Source of the DNA: Pseudomonas sp. DNDY-54
Lineage (GTDB): Bacteria > Pseudomonadota > Gammaproteobacteria > Pseudomonadales > Pseudomonadaceae
DNA length: 64,000 nucleotides
NCBI RefSeq assembly: GCF_019880365.1
Contig: NZ_CP082271.1
Coordinates: 3,534,001 to 3,598,000 of the forward strand
Direction of reading: 5' to 3'
In this document: positions 28,677-37,328 of the stretch, in pieces
Position numbering within the stretch: the stretch's first letter is position 1
Layout of the letters: the number at the start of each line of letters is the position of its first letter
Translations under genes and position numbers: made by a program
The notes under the pieces: generated by a model
What the model saw: only the letters and a program-made list of their open reading frames with translations
Told to the model about the DNA's origin: nothing
The model's database searches: none

Positions 28677-29143
28677 TGATTACCGACGGTCAGGATGGAA
28701 CACCAGCCTTCACCGCGCTCGCCTCGTGGCGTCAGACGCAGGCTACGACCGGCTCCGTGTGGCGTAATGGTAATGTCCAGGTCAGCCTTTGGCAAAATGC
28801 CGGCGCCACGTTCCGGCCACTCTACCAGGCACAACGCGTCCCCTTCGAAATAGTCGCGAATGCCAAGGAATTCCAGTTCTTCCGGATCGACCAGACGATA
28901 CAGATCGAAATGGAAGACCCGTGCCAGAGCGGTTTCATAAGGCTCGACCAAGGTAAAGGTCGGGCTCTTGACCTTGCCCTCATGACCGAGGCCCCGTATC
29001 AGCCCGCGCGAAAGCGTGGTTTTGCCGGCGCCGAGGTCGCCGTGCAGATAGATCACACCCCGACCGCCGGTCGCTTGAGCGATGCGGGCGCCAAGCACGA
29101 GCATGGCGTCTTCATCAGCTGCTGTTAGCGTCAGTTCCGACAT
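28673..29143 (-). CDS. tsaE: tRNA t6A synthesis ATPase TsaE
   Basis: ATPase needed with TsaB, TsaC and TsaD to make N6-threonylcarbamoyladenosine at position 37 of ANN-decoding tRNAs. The 156-residue protein has Walker A GDLGAGKTTLSRGL (about residues 35-48) and the family block SPTFTLVEPYE, followed by HFDLYRL and LVEWPERG. It overlaps nnr by 13 bases upstream and amiB by four downstream, within a tightly packed operon. Confidence 0.96.
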   Translation of the reverse strand: MSELTLTAADEDAMLVLGARIAQATGGRGVIYLHGDLGAGKTTLSRGLIRGLGHEGKVKSPTFTLVEPYETALARVFHFDLYRLVDPEELEFLGIRDYFEGDALCLVEWPERGAGILPKADLDITITPHGAGRSLRLTPRGERGEGWCSILTVGNQ

Positions 29144-30630
29144 GGCGACTGCTCCTCGAGCACTTGGCGAATGACAGGGATCAGGTCGGCAGCAGCAAGC
29201 CCTCGGCCCTGCGAACCAAGACGCTCACCGGCGACGGCATGCAGCCACACCGCAAGGCACGCGGCCTCGAAGGGCGCTAGTCCCTGCGCCAGCAATGCTC
29301 CGGCAACACCGGCCAGTACGTCGCCGAGGCCCGCGCTGGCCATCGCCGGATGGCCGCGATCGCAAACGGCCAAGCGGCCGTCAAAGTCGGCGATCAGCGT
29401 TCCGGCGCCCTTGAGCAGCACCGCACAGCCATATCGCTTCGCCACGGCGCGCACGGCAGCCGGTCGGTCGGACTGGACCTCAGCGATCGAAATACCCAGC
29501 AGTCTCGCTGCTTCGCCAGGATGCGGTGTCAGCAGGCAATCGCTCGGCAGCTCCACCGCGCCTGTCGCTAATAAATTCAACGCGTCGGCATCCCAGACCT
29601 GTGGCACATGACAGTGAGGGGCCAACGACAGCAAGCTGCGTCCCCAGGGCGCTTGGCCCAACCCGGGTCCGATCACCAGCACACCGGCACGCTGGGTTAA
29701 CGCCGTCAAGGCATAGGTAGATTCGACGCCGCTGCACATGATTTCCGGGCGTCGCACCAGCGCGGCCGTAACATGCTCGGGGCGCGTCGCCAGCGTCACC
29801 ATGCCGGCGCCGCAGCGCAGCGCGGCTTCGGCAGCCAACAATGCCGCACCGCCCGTGCCGAGGTCGCCGCCGATAACCAGTACCTGGCCGAAACTTCCTT
29901 TATGCGCAGTCGGGGAACGAGGTGCGAGCTGCGGCAGATTCGCCACGGACAAACGCAGCGCAGAAGGCTCGATTTGCTCAACAGTCGCCGCATCAGCCTG
30001 CAAGTCATCGAACACCAGCGCACCAACCCGATCCGGGCCCTGCCCGGTAAACAGGCCGAGCTTGAGCCCGATAAAGGTCACCGTCAGCTCTGCGCGAACG
30101 GTTTCACCCAGCAGGCTCCCGGTATCGGCGCATAACCCTGACGGCAGATCGACGGCGAGAATTGGCAGCCTGCTCTCGTTGATCGCGCGGATCACACTGG
30201 CGTACGGCTCGCGCACCTCACCGGTCACTCCAGTGCCGAGCAGCGCATCAACAAGCACGCCCTTGAGATCGGACTCAGCGCTCCACGGAAGGATACGGAC
30301 ACCCGCTGCCTGCGCATCGTCACGGGCGAGAGACGCGTCGCCCTGCAATCGTTGCGGATCGCCCACCGCAAGCACGGTGACCCGACGACCGGCGCGCTGG
30401 GCCAGTGCAGCAATCAGATAACCATCCCCTGCGTTATTGCCCCGCCCCGCCAGGACGGTGATTTCATCGGCGTCCGGCCAGCGGCGGCGCAATGCGCGCC
30501 ACGCGGCATGAGCCGCGCGCTGCATCAACTCGAACCCCGACGTCCCGGCTGCGATCAGGCGAGCGTCGAGTTCACGCACCTGAGCGGCCGAGTAAAGCGG
30601 GTTGGGGAGTGTATCGGTGGTCTGGGACAT
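29131..30630 (-). CDS. nnr: Bifunctional NAD(P)H-hydrate epimerase/dehydratase
   Basis: Repairs hydrated NADH and NADPH. The 499-residue fusion has an N-terminal YjeF epimerase domain (AGRGNNAGDGYLIAALA near residue 62, ALLGTGVTG, AVDLPSGLCADTG) and a C-terminal ADP-dependent dehydratase domain (GSFGQVLVIGGD, TPHPGEAARLLG, KGAGTLIADF, and GLGDVLAGV with the catalytic Asp). First gene of the superoperon, divergent from queG. A TATAAT lies 28 bases upstream on the same strand. Confidence 0.95.
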   Translation of the reverse strand: MSQTTDTLPNPLYSAAQVRELDARLIAAGTSGFELMQRAAHAAWRALRRRWPDADEITVLAGRGNNAGDGYLIAALAQRAGRRVTVLAVGDPQRLQGDASLARDDAQAAGVRILPWSAESDLKGVLVDALLGTGVTGEVREPYASVIRAINESRLPILAVDLPSGLCADTGSLLGETVRAELTVTFIGLKLGLFTGQGPDRVGALVFDDLQADAATVEQIEPSALRLSVANLPQLAPRSPTAHKGSFGQVLVIGGDLGTGGAALLAAEAALRCGAGMVTLATRPEHVTAALVRRPEIMCSGVESTYALTALTQRAGVLVIGPGLGQAPWGRSLLSLAPHCHVPQVWDADALNLLATGAVELPSDCLLTPHPGEAARLLGISIAEVQSDRPAAVRAVAKRYGCAVLLKGAGTLIADFDGRLAVCDRGHPAMASAGLGDVLAGVAGALLAQGLAPFEAACLAVWLHAVAGERLGSQGRGLAAADLIPVIRQVLEEQSPCRN

Positions 30631-30657
30631 GAATCACCCGAGCGAATATCTGGCAGA

Positions 30658-30663
30658 ATTATA
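30658..30663 (-). promoter_or_regulatory. Possible -10 element for the nnr superoperon
   Basis: A perfect TATAAT on the minus strand 28 bases before the nnr ATG. No good -35 is visible at 16-18 bases, so the assignment rests on one hexamer and position. Confidence 0.4.
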
Positions 30664-30803
30664 CGCATGCGCCTGACGAGCCGCCCGAGGCGCATCGAGA
30701 TTCATTGCCGTTTCCGGCGTCAGGCGGCCGTCGATCTGGTGTCATGGCCGAATCGACAATTTCAGCTCGCAATCACGCCCGTCACGCCCAACGACCCGAA
30801 CCT

Positions 30804-31877
30804 ATGTCCAGCACCCCTCTCGACCCCGCCGCGCTTGCTCTTTCCATCAAAGAGTGGGGCCGCGAGCTCGGCTTCCAGCAGGTCGGCATCACCGGTGTCG
30901 ATATCGGCGAGCACGAAGCCCACCTTGAACGCTGGCTGGCCGCGGGCTACCACGGCGAGATGGACTATATGGCCGCCCATGGCAGCAAACGTTCCCACCC
31001 AGAGCAGCTCGTCCCCGGCACGCTGCGGGTGATCTCGCTGCGCATGGATTACCTGCCGGGCGACACCCGTATGGCGCAGCAACTGGCACAGCCGGAAACG
31101 GCCTACGTGTCGCGCTACGCGCTGGGCCGCGACTATCACAAGCTGATCCGCAAGCGCCTGCAACAGCTGGCGGAGCGCATTCAGCAAGTGATCGGCCCCT
31201 TCGGCTTTCGTGCGTTCGTGGACAGTGCGCCGGTGCTGGAAAAAGCCGTGGCGCAGCAGGCCGGCCTCGGCTGGATCGGCAAGAACACTCTGGTGCTTAA
31301 CCGAAAGGCCGGCAGCTGGTTCTTTCTCGGCGAGCTGTTCGTCGACATCGCCCTCCCGGTCGACGAACCGACCGACCGGGACCATTGCGGCAGTTGCCAC
31401 GCCTGCCTGGACGTTTGCCCAACGGAGGCATTCGTTGGCGAGCGCGTGCTCGACGCGCGGCGGTGTATTTCGTACCTGACCATCGAATTGAAGGGCCCGA
31501 TCCCCGTTGAGCTGCGGTCAAAAATCGGCAACCGGGTGTTTGGTTGCGACGATTGTCAGATCGTCTGCCCCTGGAACCGCTTCGCCCGACCGACCGAGCA
31601 AACTGACTTCCAGCCACGTCACAGCCTAGACAATGCCGAGCTGGCGACGCTGTTCCGCTGGACCGAAGACGAATTTCGGAGCCGCACCGAGGGTTCGCCT
31701 CTGCGCCGAACCGGTTATCAGAACTGGTTGCGCAATCTGGCGGTCGGGCTGGGTAACGCGCCTTCGAGCATTCCTGTCCTCGAAGCACTTCAGTCACGCC
31801 GCGACGATCCGTCCGAGCTGGTGCGCGAGCACGTTGCGTGGGCGCTGGCGCAGCATGCGGCCCGCCAACCCGGCTAA
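30804..31877 (+). CDS. queG: Epoxyqueuosine reductase QueG
   Basis: Cobalamin-dependent iron-sulfur enzyme that performs the last step of queuosine synthesis, reducing epoxyqueuosine in tRNA. The 357 residues include the catalytic region (GRDYHKLIRKRLQQL), ferredoxin-like 4Fe-4S motifs CGSCHACLDVCP and CDDCQIVCPWN near residues 195-255, and a C-terminal HEAT-like segment. The start was set at MSSTPLDPAALALS, which aligns with family N-termini; the open frame runs 33 codons further upstream. It is the last conserved gene here before synteny breaks. Confidence 0.93.
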   Translation: MSSTPLDPAALALSIKEWGRELGFQQVGITGVDIGEHEAHLERWLAAGYHGEMDYMAAHGSKRSHPEQLVPGTLRVISLRMDYLPGDTRMAQQLAQPETAYVSRYALGRDYHKLIRKRLQQLAERIQQVIGPFGFRAFVDSAPVLEKAVAQQAGLGWIGKNTLVLNRKAGSWFFLGELFVDIALPVDEPTDRDHCGSCHACLDVCPTEAFVGERVLDARRCISYLTIELKGPIPVELRSKIGNRVFGCDDCQIVCPWNRFARPTEQTDFQPRHSLDNAELATLFRWTEDEFRSRTEGSPLRRTGYQNWLRNLAVGLGNAPSSIPVLEALQSRRDDPSELVREHVAWALAQHAARQPG

Positions 31878-32056
31878 ATCCCGCTGCGTTTTTAACCTCG
31901 CCAAACATATCCATTCGAGTATCGCAAAGGCCCCAATTCGTATTGGGAGGTAATGGCTCGACTGTCTAGGCTTCAACCGGCGCAACACCGTCAGGCATCC
32001 GTACGGCGCTGTGACGTGCACTTGCGTGAAAAACAACAACAATGTCAGGTGAAGCC

Positions 32057-33205
32057 ATGCGACCCATACTGCTACTCAACGGAATTGCCCTGTCTCTCAT
32101 GATCAGCACATTCGCCGCACAGGCTGCTGGCCTCTCCAACCAGCAAAGCAGCTTTGGCAACATGCCGGACGGCACGCCCATCGAAAAATACACCTTGAAA
32201 AACAGCCAAGGGGTAGAAGCCGTCGTAATCACCTACGGCGGCGTGCTGCAGTCGCTGTTGATACCGGACAAGAACGGAACGCTGGAGGACGTCGTGCTCG
32301 GCTTCGATGACGTCGAGGGCTATATCGAGAACGGTAATGTTTATTTTGGCGCCACCATCGGCCGCTTCGGCAATCGCATTGCCGATGGCCGTTTCGAGCT
32401 CGACGGAACCACCTATCAGATCCCCCAGAACGACGGCAGCAACGCCCTGCACGGCGGGCCGGAGGGGTTCGACAAGCGCGTCTGGAAGGCAAAACCCGCT
32501 GACGAAGACGGCTGGGTGGGCGTGGAGCTGAGCTATGTGTCGCCTGATGGCGAAATGGGCTTTCCCGGCACCATGACTACCCACGTGACCTACAGCCTCA
32601 ACGACGACAACGAGCTGCGCATCCAGTACCGCGCCACCACCGACAAACCCACGGTGCTCAATCTGACCAACCACAGCTACTTCAACCTCGCCGGCGCCGG
32701 CAGCCCGAGCGTGCTTGATCAGGTCGCGACGCTGCACGCCTCGCGCTACACGCCAGTGACCGAAAAACTGATCCCGACCGGCGAGCTGGCCGAGGTCAAG
32801 GGAACGCCGATGGACTTCCTTCAGCCGACCAGTTTCGGCGCGCACATCAAGGATGATCATCAACAGCTGACATTTGCTGAACCCAAGGCTGGCGGTTTCG
32901 ACTTCAACTGGGTGCTGGACACCAACGGCGACCTGAGCAAGCTGGCCGCGGAGGTGCTCGATCCCGAGTCCGGCCGGCGGTTGCTGATGTACACCACCGA
33001 GCCAGGCGTGCAGCTCTACACCGGCAATTTCCTCGACGGCAGCATCAACGGCAAAGGCGGCAAGGCGTATCCGCACTGGAGCGCCTTTACTCTGGAAACG
33101 CAGCACTATCCGGATGCGCCTAACCAGCCGGACTTCCCAAGCACCCGCCTCGACCCGGGCAAGACCTATACCCAAACCACAATCTACAAATTTCCCAAGC
33201 CCTGA
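32057..33205 (+). CDS. galM: Secreted aldose 1-epimerase (mutarotase)
   Basis: Interconverts alpha and beta anomers of aldoses such as galactose. The 382 residues start with a signal peptide (MRPILLLNGIALSLMIST, cleavage near AAQAAG), so it should act in the periplasm, unlike E. coli GalM. Family landmarks are FGATIGRFGNRIADG, NDGSNALHGGPEGFDKRVW (substrate-binding His), NLTNHSYFNLAG with the catalytic His, and the C-terminal FTLETQHYPDAPNQ with the catalytic Glu. The start was chosen for AGGTGA four bases upstream. It is convergent with the sugar operon and would supply the right anomer to the importer or dehydrogenase. Confidence 0.93.
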   Translation: MRPILLLNGIALSLMISTFAAQAAGLSNQQSSFGNMPDGTPIEKYTLKNSQGVEAVVITYGGVLQSLLIPDKNGTLEDVVLGFDDVEGYIENGNVYFGATIGRFGNRIADGRFELDGTTYQIPQNDGSNALHGGPEGFDKRVWKAKPADEDGWVGVELSYVSPDGEMGFPGTMTTHVTYSLNDDNELRIQYRATTDKPTVLNLTNHSYFNLAGAGSPSVLDQVATLHASRYTPVTEKLIPTGELAEVKGTPMDFLQPTSFGAHIKDDHQQLTFAEPKAGGFDFNWVLDTNGDLSKLAAEVLDPESGRRLLMYTTEPGVQLYTGNFLDGSINGKGGKAYPHWSAFTLETQHYPDAPNQPDFPSTRLDPGKTYTQTTIYKFPKP

Positions 33206-33557
33206 CGTACAAGGCCCCACGAGGGGCCTTATGCTTGGCTCCGGTTCGCACAGCAGCAGAGTCGGCAGGCTCCTACCTCGGTGCTCGCAAGCGCTCGGCG
33301 GCTGCTTGGCGGGCTGAAGCCCACCCTACAATTTGACTCCCGTGGCGGTAGGGTGGGCCGAGCGGCGCTCCGCTTCAGCCCACCGGGTCCGGAACGTCGC
33401 AGGGCAAAAGGGGAACGCCGTCCCAGGCTAATCGCAGCCCTACTCTCAGCGACACTGCCGCCGGCGTGCCGCGAGCCGCGTAGGGTGGGCTTCAGCCCAC
33501 CGACTCCGGAACGTTGCGGCGCTAAAGAAAAACGCCGTCACCCACCCCAAACACGCC
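33206..33557 (+). repeat. Intergenic repeat cluster between galM and dgoD
   Basis: Gap of 352 bases with no gene. It holds three copies of a palindromic element whose core is GTAGGGTGGGC followed by TTCAGCCCACC: inverted at 33308-33329, direct with a 15-base insert at 33348-33384, and direct at 33480-33501. The two direct copies share about 40 further bases downstream (CCGGAACGT...AACGCCGTC), so the real unit is nearer 60-75 bases and partly duplicated. Related copies lie at 44.1 and 48.9 kb. Confidence 0.85.
33211..33230 (+). terminator. Hairpin after galM
   Basis: AAGGCCCC / GGGGCCTT with loop ACGA, five bases past the galM stop. The following bases are ATGCTT instead of a T-run, so termination strength is uncertain. 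Confidence 0.65.
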
Positions 33558-34706
33558 CTACCACTCAGCCACGCTCCCATCGGCGTGACGCCAGATCGGG
33601 TTGCGCCAGCGATGGCCGATACGCGCTTGTTCCAGCACGTACTCCTCGTTGATCTCGATGCCCAATCCAGGCCCGTTCGGGATCGCGACGAAGCCGTCCT
33701 TGTAGGCGAACACCTCGCGGTTACTCACGTAGTCGAGCAGGTCGTTGCCTTGGTTGTAATGAATGCCCAGGCTCTGTTCCTGAATGAAGGCGTTGTAGCA
33801 AACGCCGTCCAGCTGCAGACAGGCCGCTAGCGCTATCGGCCCGAGTGGGCAGTGCAGCGCCAGCGCGACGTCGTAGGCCTCGGCCATGCTCGCGATCTTG
33901 CGGGTCTCGGTGATGCCTCCAGCGTGGGACACGTCCGGTTGAATGATGTCGACATAGCCCTCGGCAAGGATGCGTTTGAAATCCCAGCGCGAATACAGCC
34001 GCTCGCCCAGGGCGATCGGCGCACAGGACAGCGGCGCCAGCTCCTTGAGCGCTTCGTAGTTCTCGCTGAGCACGGGTTCCTCGATGAACATCGGTCGATA
34101 CTGCTCGAGTTCCTTGATCAGGATCTTGGCCATGGGCTTATGCACGCGGCCATGAAAGTCCACGCCGATGCCGATGTCGCCACCCACGGCTTCGCGCACG
34201 GCTGCCATGTTCGCCAGCACCGCATCGACCTTGGCGTGGCTGTCGACGAACTGCAGCTCTTCGCTGGCATTCATCTTCACCGCGCTGAACCCGCGCGCCA
34301 CGGCATCCCGCGCTGCATTGGCGGTATCCGCCGGGCGATCACCGCCGATCCAGGAATACACGCGAATGCGCTCGCGCACCCGTCCGCCAAGCAACTCGCT
34401 GACCGAAACACCCAGCGCCTTGCCCTTGATGTCCCAAAGCGCCTGATCGATGCCGGCGATGGCACTCATGTGCAGGGGCCCGCCGCGGTAGAAGCCGCCG
34501 CGGTACATGACCGTCCAGAGGTCTTCGACGTTACGCGGATCACGACCGACCAGGTAGTCGGCCAGCTCCTCCACCACCGCGGCGACGCTCTGTGCACGGC
34601 CTTCGATCACAGGCTCGCCCCAGCCGGTGACGCCTTCATCGGTTTCGATTTTGAGGAACAGCCAGCGTGGCGGCACGACCAGCGTGGTGAGGCGGGTTAT
34701 TTTCAT
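33558..34706 (-). CDS. dgoD: D-galactonate dehydratase
   Basis: Enolase-superfamily enzyme converting D-galactonate to 2-keto-3-deoxygalactonate. The 382 residues align along their length with what I recall of E. coli DgoD (MKIT start, ETDEGVVGWGEPVIEGRA-type block, C-terminal SVAEW). Catalytic and metal sites are present: GVDFHGRV (Asp, His), MFIEEPV (Glu), ALGERLYSR (Glu), the general-base His in ALHCPLGPIA and the Glu in QEQSLGIHYN. Last gene of the nine-gene minus-strand cassette. Confidence in the galactonate specificity is high given dgoA and dgoK alongside. Confidence 0.95.
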   Translation of the reverse strand: MKITRLTTLVVPPRWLFLKIETDEGVTGWGEPVIEGRAQSVAAVVEELADYLVGRDPRNVEDLWTVMYRGGFYRGGPLHMSAIAGIDQALWDIKGKALGVSVSELLGGRVRERIRVYSWIGGDRPADTANAARDAVARGFSAVKMNASEELQFVDSHAKVDAVLANMAAVREAVGGDIGIGVDFHGRVHKPMAKILIKELEQYRPMFIEEPVLSENYEALKELAPLSCAPIALGERLYSRWDFKRILAEGYVDIIQPDVSHAGGITETRKIASMAEAYDVALALHCPLGPIALAACLQLDGVCYNAFIQEQSLGIHYNQGNDLLDYVSNREVFAYKDGFVAIPNGPGLGIEINEEYVLEQARIGHRWRNPIWRHADGSVAEW

Positions 34707-34731
34707 TGAAATGTCTCTCGAAAAAGGGAGT

Positions 34732-35355
34732 TCAGCCCAGCGCCGCGTGGCGAGCCTGAATGAACGTGCGTGCCCGATGGCCGATTTCGGCCGGGTTCAA
34801 ACCCGACGTGTAGAGTGCGGAACCCAATCCGAAGCCGGCAGCCCCAGCCTGGAGGTACGCCGCCATGTTGTCCGGTGTGATGCCGCCCACCGGCAGCAGC
34901 GCGGTGCCAGGCGGCAATACCGTTAGCCAGGCCTTCATGGCGCTAAGGCCCACCTGCTCGGCAGGGAATAGCTTGAGCGCGTCAGCGCCAGCCGCCAGAG
35001 CGGCAAAGGCCTCGGTGGGCGTGGCAACGCCAGGTGCGAGATACAGACCCAGCGCCTTGGCCGCTCGCAACACGTCGACGTTGCAGTGCGGCATGACGAT
35101 CACCTGCCCGCCGGCCTCCCGAACCTCACGAACCTGCTGCGTCGACAGCACCGTTCCGGCTCCGACCAAGCAATCCCCAGGCAACGTGCTGCGCAGAATC
35201 TCGATGCTGCGCAGGGGCTGGGGTGAGTTGAGCGGCACCTCGATGATCCGCATGCCCGCCGCATAAAGCGCATTGCCTACCGCCTCCGCTTCCTCCGGGC
35301 GCAGACCCCGCAGGATCGAGATCAGGCCATTAATAGCCAGGGTGGTTCTGAACAT
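34732..35355 (-). CDS. dgoA: 2-dehydro-3-deoxy-6-phosphogalactonate aldolase
   Basis: Class I aldolase cleaving 2-keto-3-deoxy-6-phosphogalactonate to pyruvate and glyceraldehyde 3-phosphate. It is a 207-residue TIM barrel of the KDPG aldolase family, with a catalytic Glu in EVPLNSPQP (near residue 39), the glycine segment VGAGTVLS, and the Schiff-base lysine in ALKLFPAEQVG near residue 126. The sequence is closer to DgoA than to Eda, as I recall them (start FRTTLAINGLISILRGL). It overlaps the end of dgoK by 26 bases. Confidence 0.93.
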   Translation of the reverse strand: MFRTTLAINGLISILRGLRPEEAEAVGNALYAAGMRIIEVPLNSPQPLRSIEILRSTLPGDCLVGAGTVLSTQQVREVREAGGQVIVMPHCNVDVLRAAKALGLYLAPGVATPTEAFAALAAGADALKLFPAEQVGLSAMKAWLTVLPPGTALLPVGGITPDNMAAYLQAGAAGFGLGSALYTSGLNPAEIGHRARTFIQARHAALG

Positions 35356-36301
35356 ACGTCTCCCCTTTTGTCTCGGGCACCAACCCGGCGCTCACGGCAA
35401 TTCTCCAAAGCCCGGCAGCGGTCGCCTCGGGTGCATAACGCAGCGATTCGAAACCGAAGCACTCCAGCGCCCACAGGTAACGGGCGCATAAGGTTGAACG
35501 GCCGATAAGGACGATCGATTGCGAGAGCGGCAGTTGCAGTCGTGAGGTCATGGCAGCGAGCTCATGACCAATCAGCAGTCCCGACAGGTAATCGCCCTGC
35601 GCTTCACCGCTGAGCTCACCCGTCAGTACCAGCGTTCGGCTGCTGAAAATGGTCGACAGCGGTCCCAACTGCCCTTCGCCACTTCTCGCCACCTGCAGGC
35701 CGCGCTCGAAGGCCAGGGTGTTGAACCCATCGCCGCTCACCGCCGTGCGCCCGAGGATCGTGTGGCCGAGCAGCGCCTGATAGACCTCACCGGTCATGAA
35801 GGTCTGGAACCGGCTGAGTTGGCCGCGCTCAACCATCACCCACTTGCTATGGCTGCCCGGGAGACCAACCAACAGCGGCTCAGCATGATCGGCATCGCCA
35901 TCGAGCAGGCCGAACACCTGCGTTTCTTCGCCGCGCATCACGTTGGGCAGAGCGCCGCGTTGAATCACGCCGGGCACCAGCCACAGCGGCATGCCATGCG
36001 AGCGCTCGAACGGTAGTAAAACCAGCCCGTCGACATCGAGCGGCGCCTCGGCATAGGGCGTTTCACGCCAGCCCTGTGCGCTGCCGATCATGCCGCACGC
36101 AATGATCGGTGCCTCAGGGCTCGATCGTTGCCAGTCGCCGCACGCCCGCTCCAGAGCGCGCTCGAAATCGGCTTCGCTGCCGTCGAGCGGCATGACACCT
36201 AACGGCAGGCTGCGCTCTTCCAGCGTTTCGCCGGCCGCGCCGAGCCGATAGGCACGCAGGGAACTGGTGCCCCAATCCAGCGCGATCAATTGAGTCTTCA
36301 C
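35330..36301 (-). CDS. dgoK: 2-dehydro-3-deoxygalactonokinase
   Basis: Phosphorylates 2-keto-3-deoxygalactonate with ATP. The 323-residue protein has the ASKHA-fold phosphate-1 motif ALDWGTSSLRAYRL at the N-terminus and the family block GLPGSHSKWV near residue 150. The start codon is GTG, with GGAG eight bases upstream. It sits between araH and dgoA with short spacing. Confidence 0.94.
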   Translation of the reverse strand: MKTQLIALDWGTSSLRAYRLGAAGETLEERSLPLGVMPLDGSEADFERALERACGDWQRSSPEAPIIACGMIGSAQGWRETPYAEAPLDVDGLVLLPFERSHGMPLWLVPGVIQRGALPNVMRGEETQVFGLLDGDADHAEPLLVGLPGSHSKWVMVERGQLSRFQTFMTGEVYQALLGHTILGRTAVSGDGFNTLAFERGLQVARSGEGQLGPLSTIFSSRTLVLTGELSGEAQGDYLSGLLIGHELAAMTSRLQLPLSQSIVLIGRSTLCARYLWALECFGFESLRYAPEATAAGLWRIAVSAGLVPETKGETYVQNHPGY

Positions 36302-36338
36302 AGGTTCTCCAGCGCGCCGGCGTGCGGCGCGATTAGGG

Positions 36339-37307
36339 TCAACGCTGCTTCAGCCGATCGATGATCACCGCCAGCAGCAGGATCGTGCCGCGTATGACGT
36401 ACTGGTAGAAGGTGTCGATGTTTTTCAGGTTCATCGCGTTTTCGATGATTGCCAGGATCAACACGCCCGCGATCACGTGGCGAATCATTCCGATGCCACC
36501 GCTGAGCGATACGCCCCCAAGCACGCAGGCCGAGATCACCGTCAGCTCGAATCCCTGACCGATCATTGGCTGCCCGGACGTCATCCGCGACGCCAGTACC
36601 ACACCGGCCAGCGCACCGATCAGCCCGTGCACGGCGAAAATGATGATCTTGGTGCGATCGACATTGACCCCGGCCAGCAGCGCCGCTTCCTGGTTGCCGC
36701 CAATGGCCATGGTGTTGCGGCCGTAGGTGGTGTAGTTGAGCAGCCAGCCAAAAAAGGCGAAGCACACAAGCGTGATCAGGATGGGCACCGGCACGCCGAA
36801 CAGGCTGCCGTTACCGAACAGGAAGAATTCCTCCTGCATCACCCCCACCGCTTTACCGTTGGAAAAAATGTACGCCAGCCCGCGGACGATCTGCATCGTC
36901 GCCAACGTCGCGATCAGCGCATTGATTCGCAGCTTGGCGATCACGATGCCGTTGACCAGCCCGACCACCAGACCCATCGCCAGCGCCGCCGAGACGCCGA
37001 GGAACACGCTTTCGGTATCACGCATCACCACCGCCGCCACCACGCCCGCGCAGGCGATGACCGAGCCGACCGACAGATCGAAGTGCCCGGACGCCAGACA
37101 GAACAGCATGGTGCAGGCGGCGATGCCGACCGTCGAAATGGCCAGGCCGAGGCCACGCATGTTCAAAGGCGAGAGGAAGTTGTCGATGAAAATGGCCGAC
37201 AGCGCGAAGATCCCGAGGGCCGCCAGCACCATCACCCAATCATCGAGGAACCGGCGCAGGTTGAGGCCTTGCCGCGGGGCGGACATGGCGTTTTGTTGAG
37301 CAGACAT
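36339..37307 (-). CDS. araH: Sugar ABC transporter permease, AraH type
   Basis: Inner-membrane permease of a pentose/hexose importer, 322 residues with about nine to ten membrane segments. It follows E. coli AraH closely as I recall it (GLGLAISTVG, CLASGHFDLSVGSVIACAGV, VIAKLRINALIATLATMQI, GRNTMAIGGNQEAALLAGV, ASRMTSGQPM). The start was placed at MSAQQNAM with GAGGTG upstream instead of the ATG five codons earlier. Products of araG and araF complete the system. Confidence 0.92.
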   Translation of the reverse strand: MSAQQNAMSAPRQGLNLRRFLDDWVMVLAALGIFALSAIFIDNFLSPLNMRGLGLAISTVGIAACTMLFCLASGHFDLSVGSVIACAGVVAAVVMRDTESVFLGVSAALAMGLVVGLVNGIVIAKLRINALIATLATMQIVRGLAYIFSNGKAVGVMQEEFFLFGNGSLFGVPVPILITLVCFAFFGWLLNYTTYGRNTMAIGGNQEAALLAGVNVDRTKIIIFAVHGLIGALAGVVLASRMTSGQPMIGQGFELTVISACVLGGVSLSGGIGMIRHVIAGVLILAIIENAMNLKNIDTFYQYVIRGTILLLAVIIDRLKQR

Positions 37308-37328
37308 AGAGCACCTCATCATTGTTGT

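Noticed and set aside
31953..32102. A 49-codon small ORF starting just after GGGAGG and overlapping the galM start
   Set aside because: The SD-like motif is only two bases from the ATG, the product is not recognisable, and the galM start has a better signal.
32072..33220. A 382-codon minus-strand frame opposite galM
   Set aside because: The plus-strand frame has a signal peptide and mutarotase catalytic residues; the antisense product has no recognisable features.
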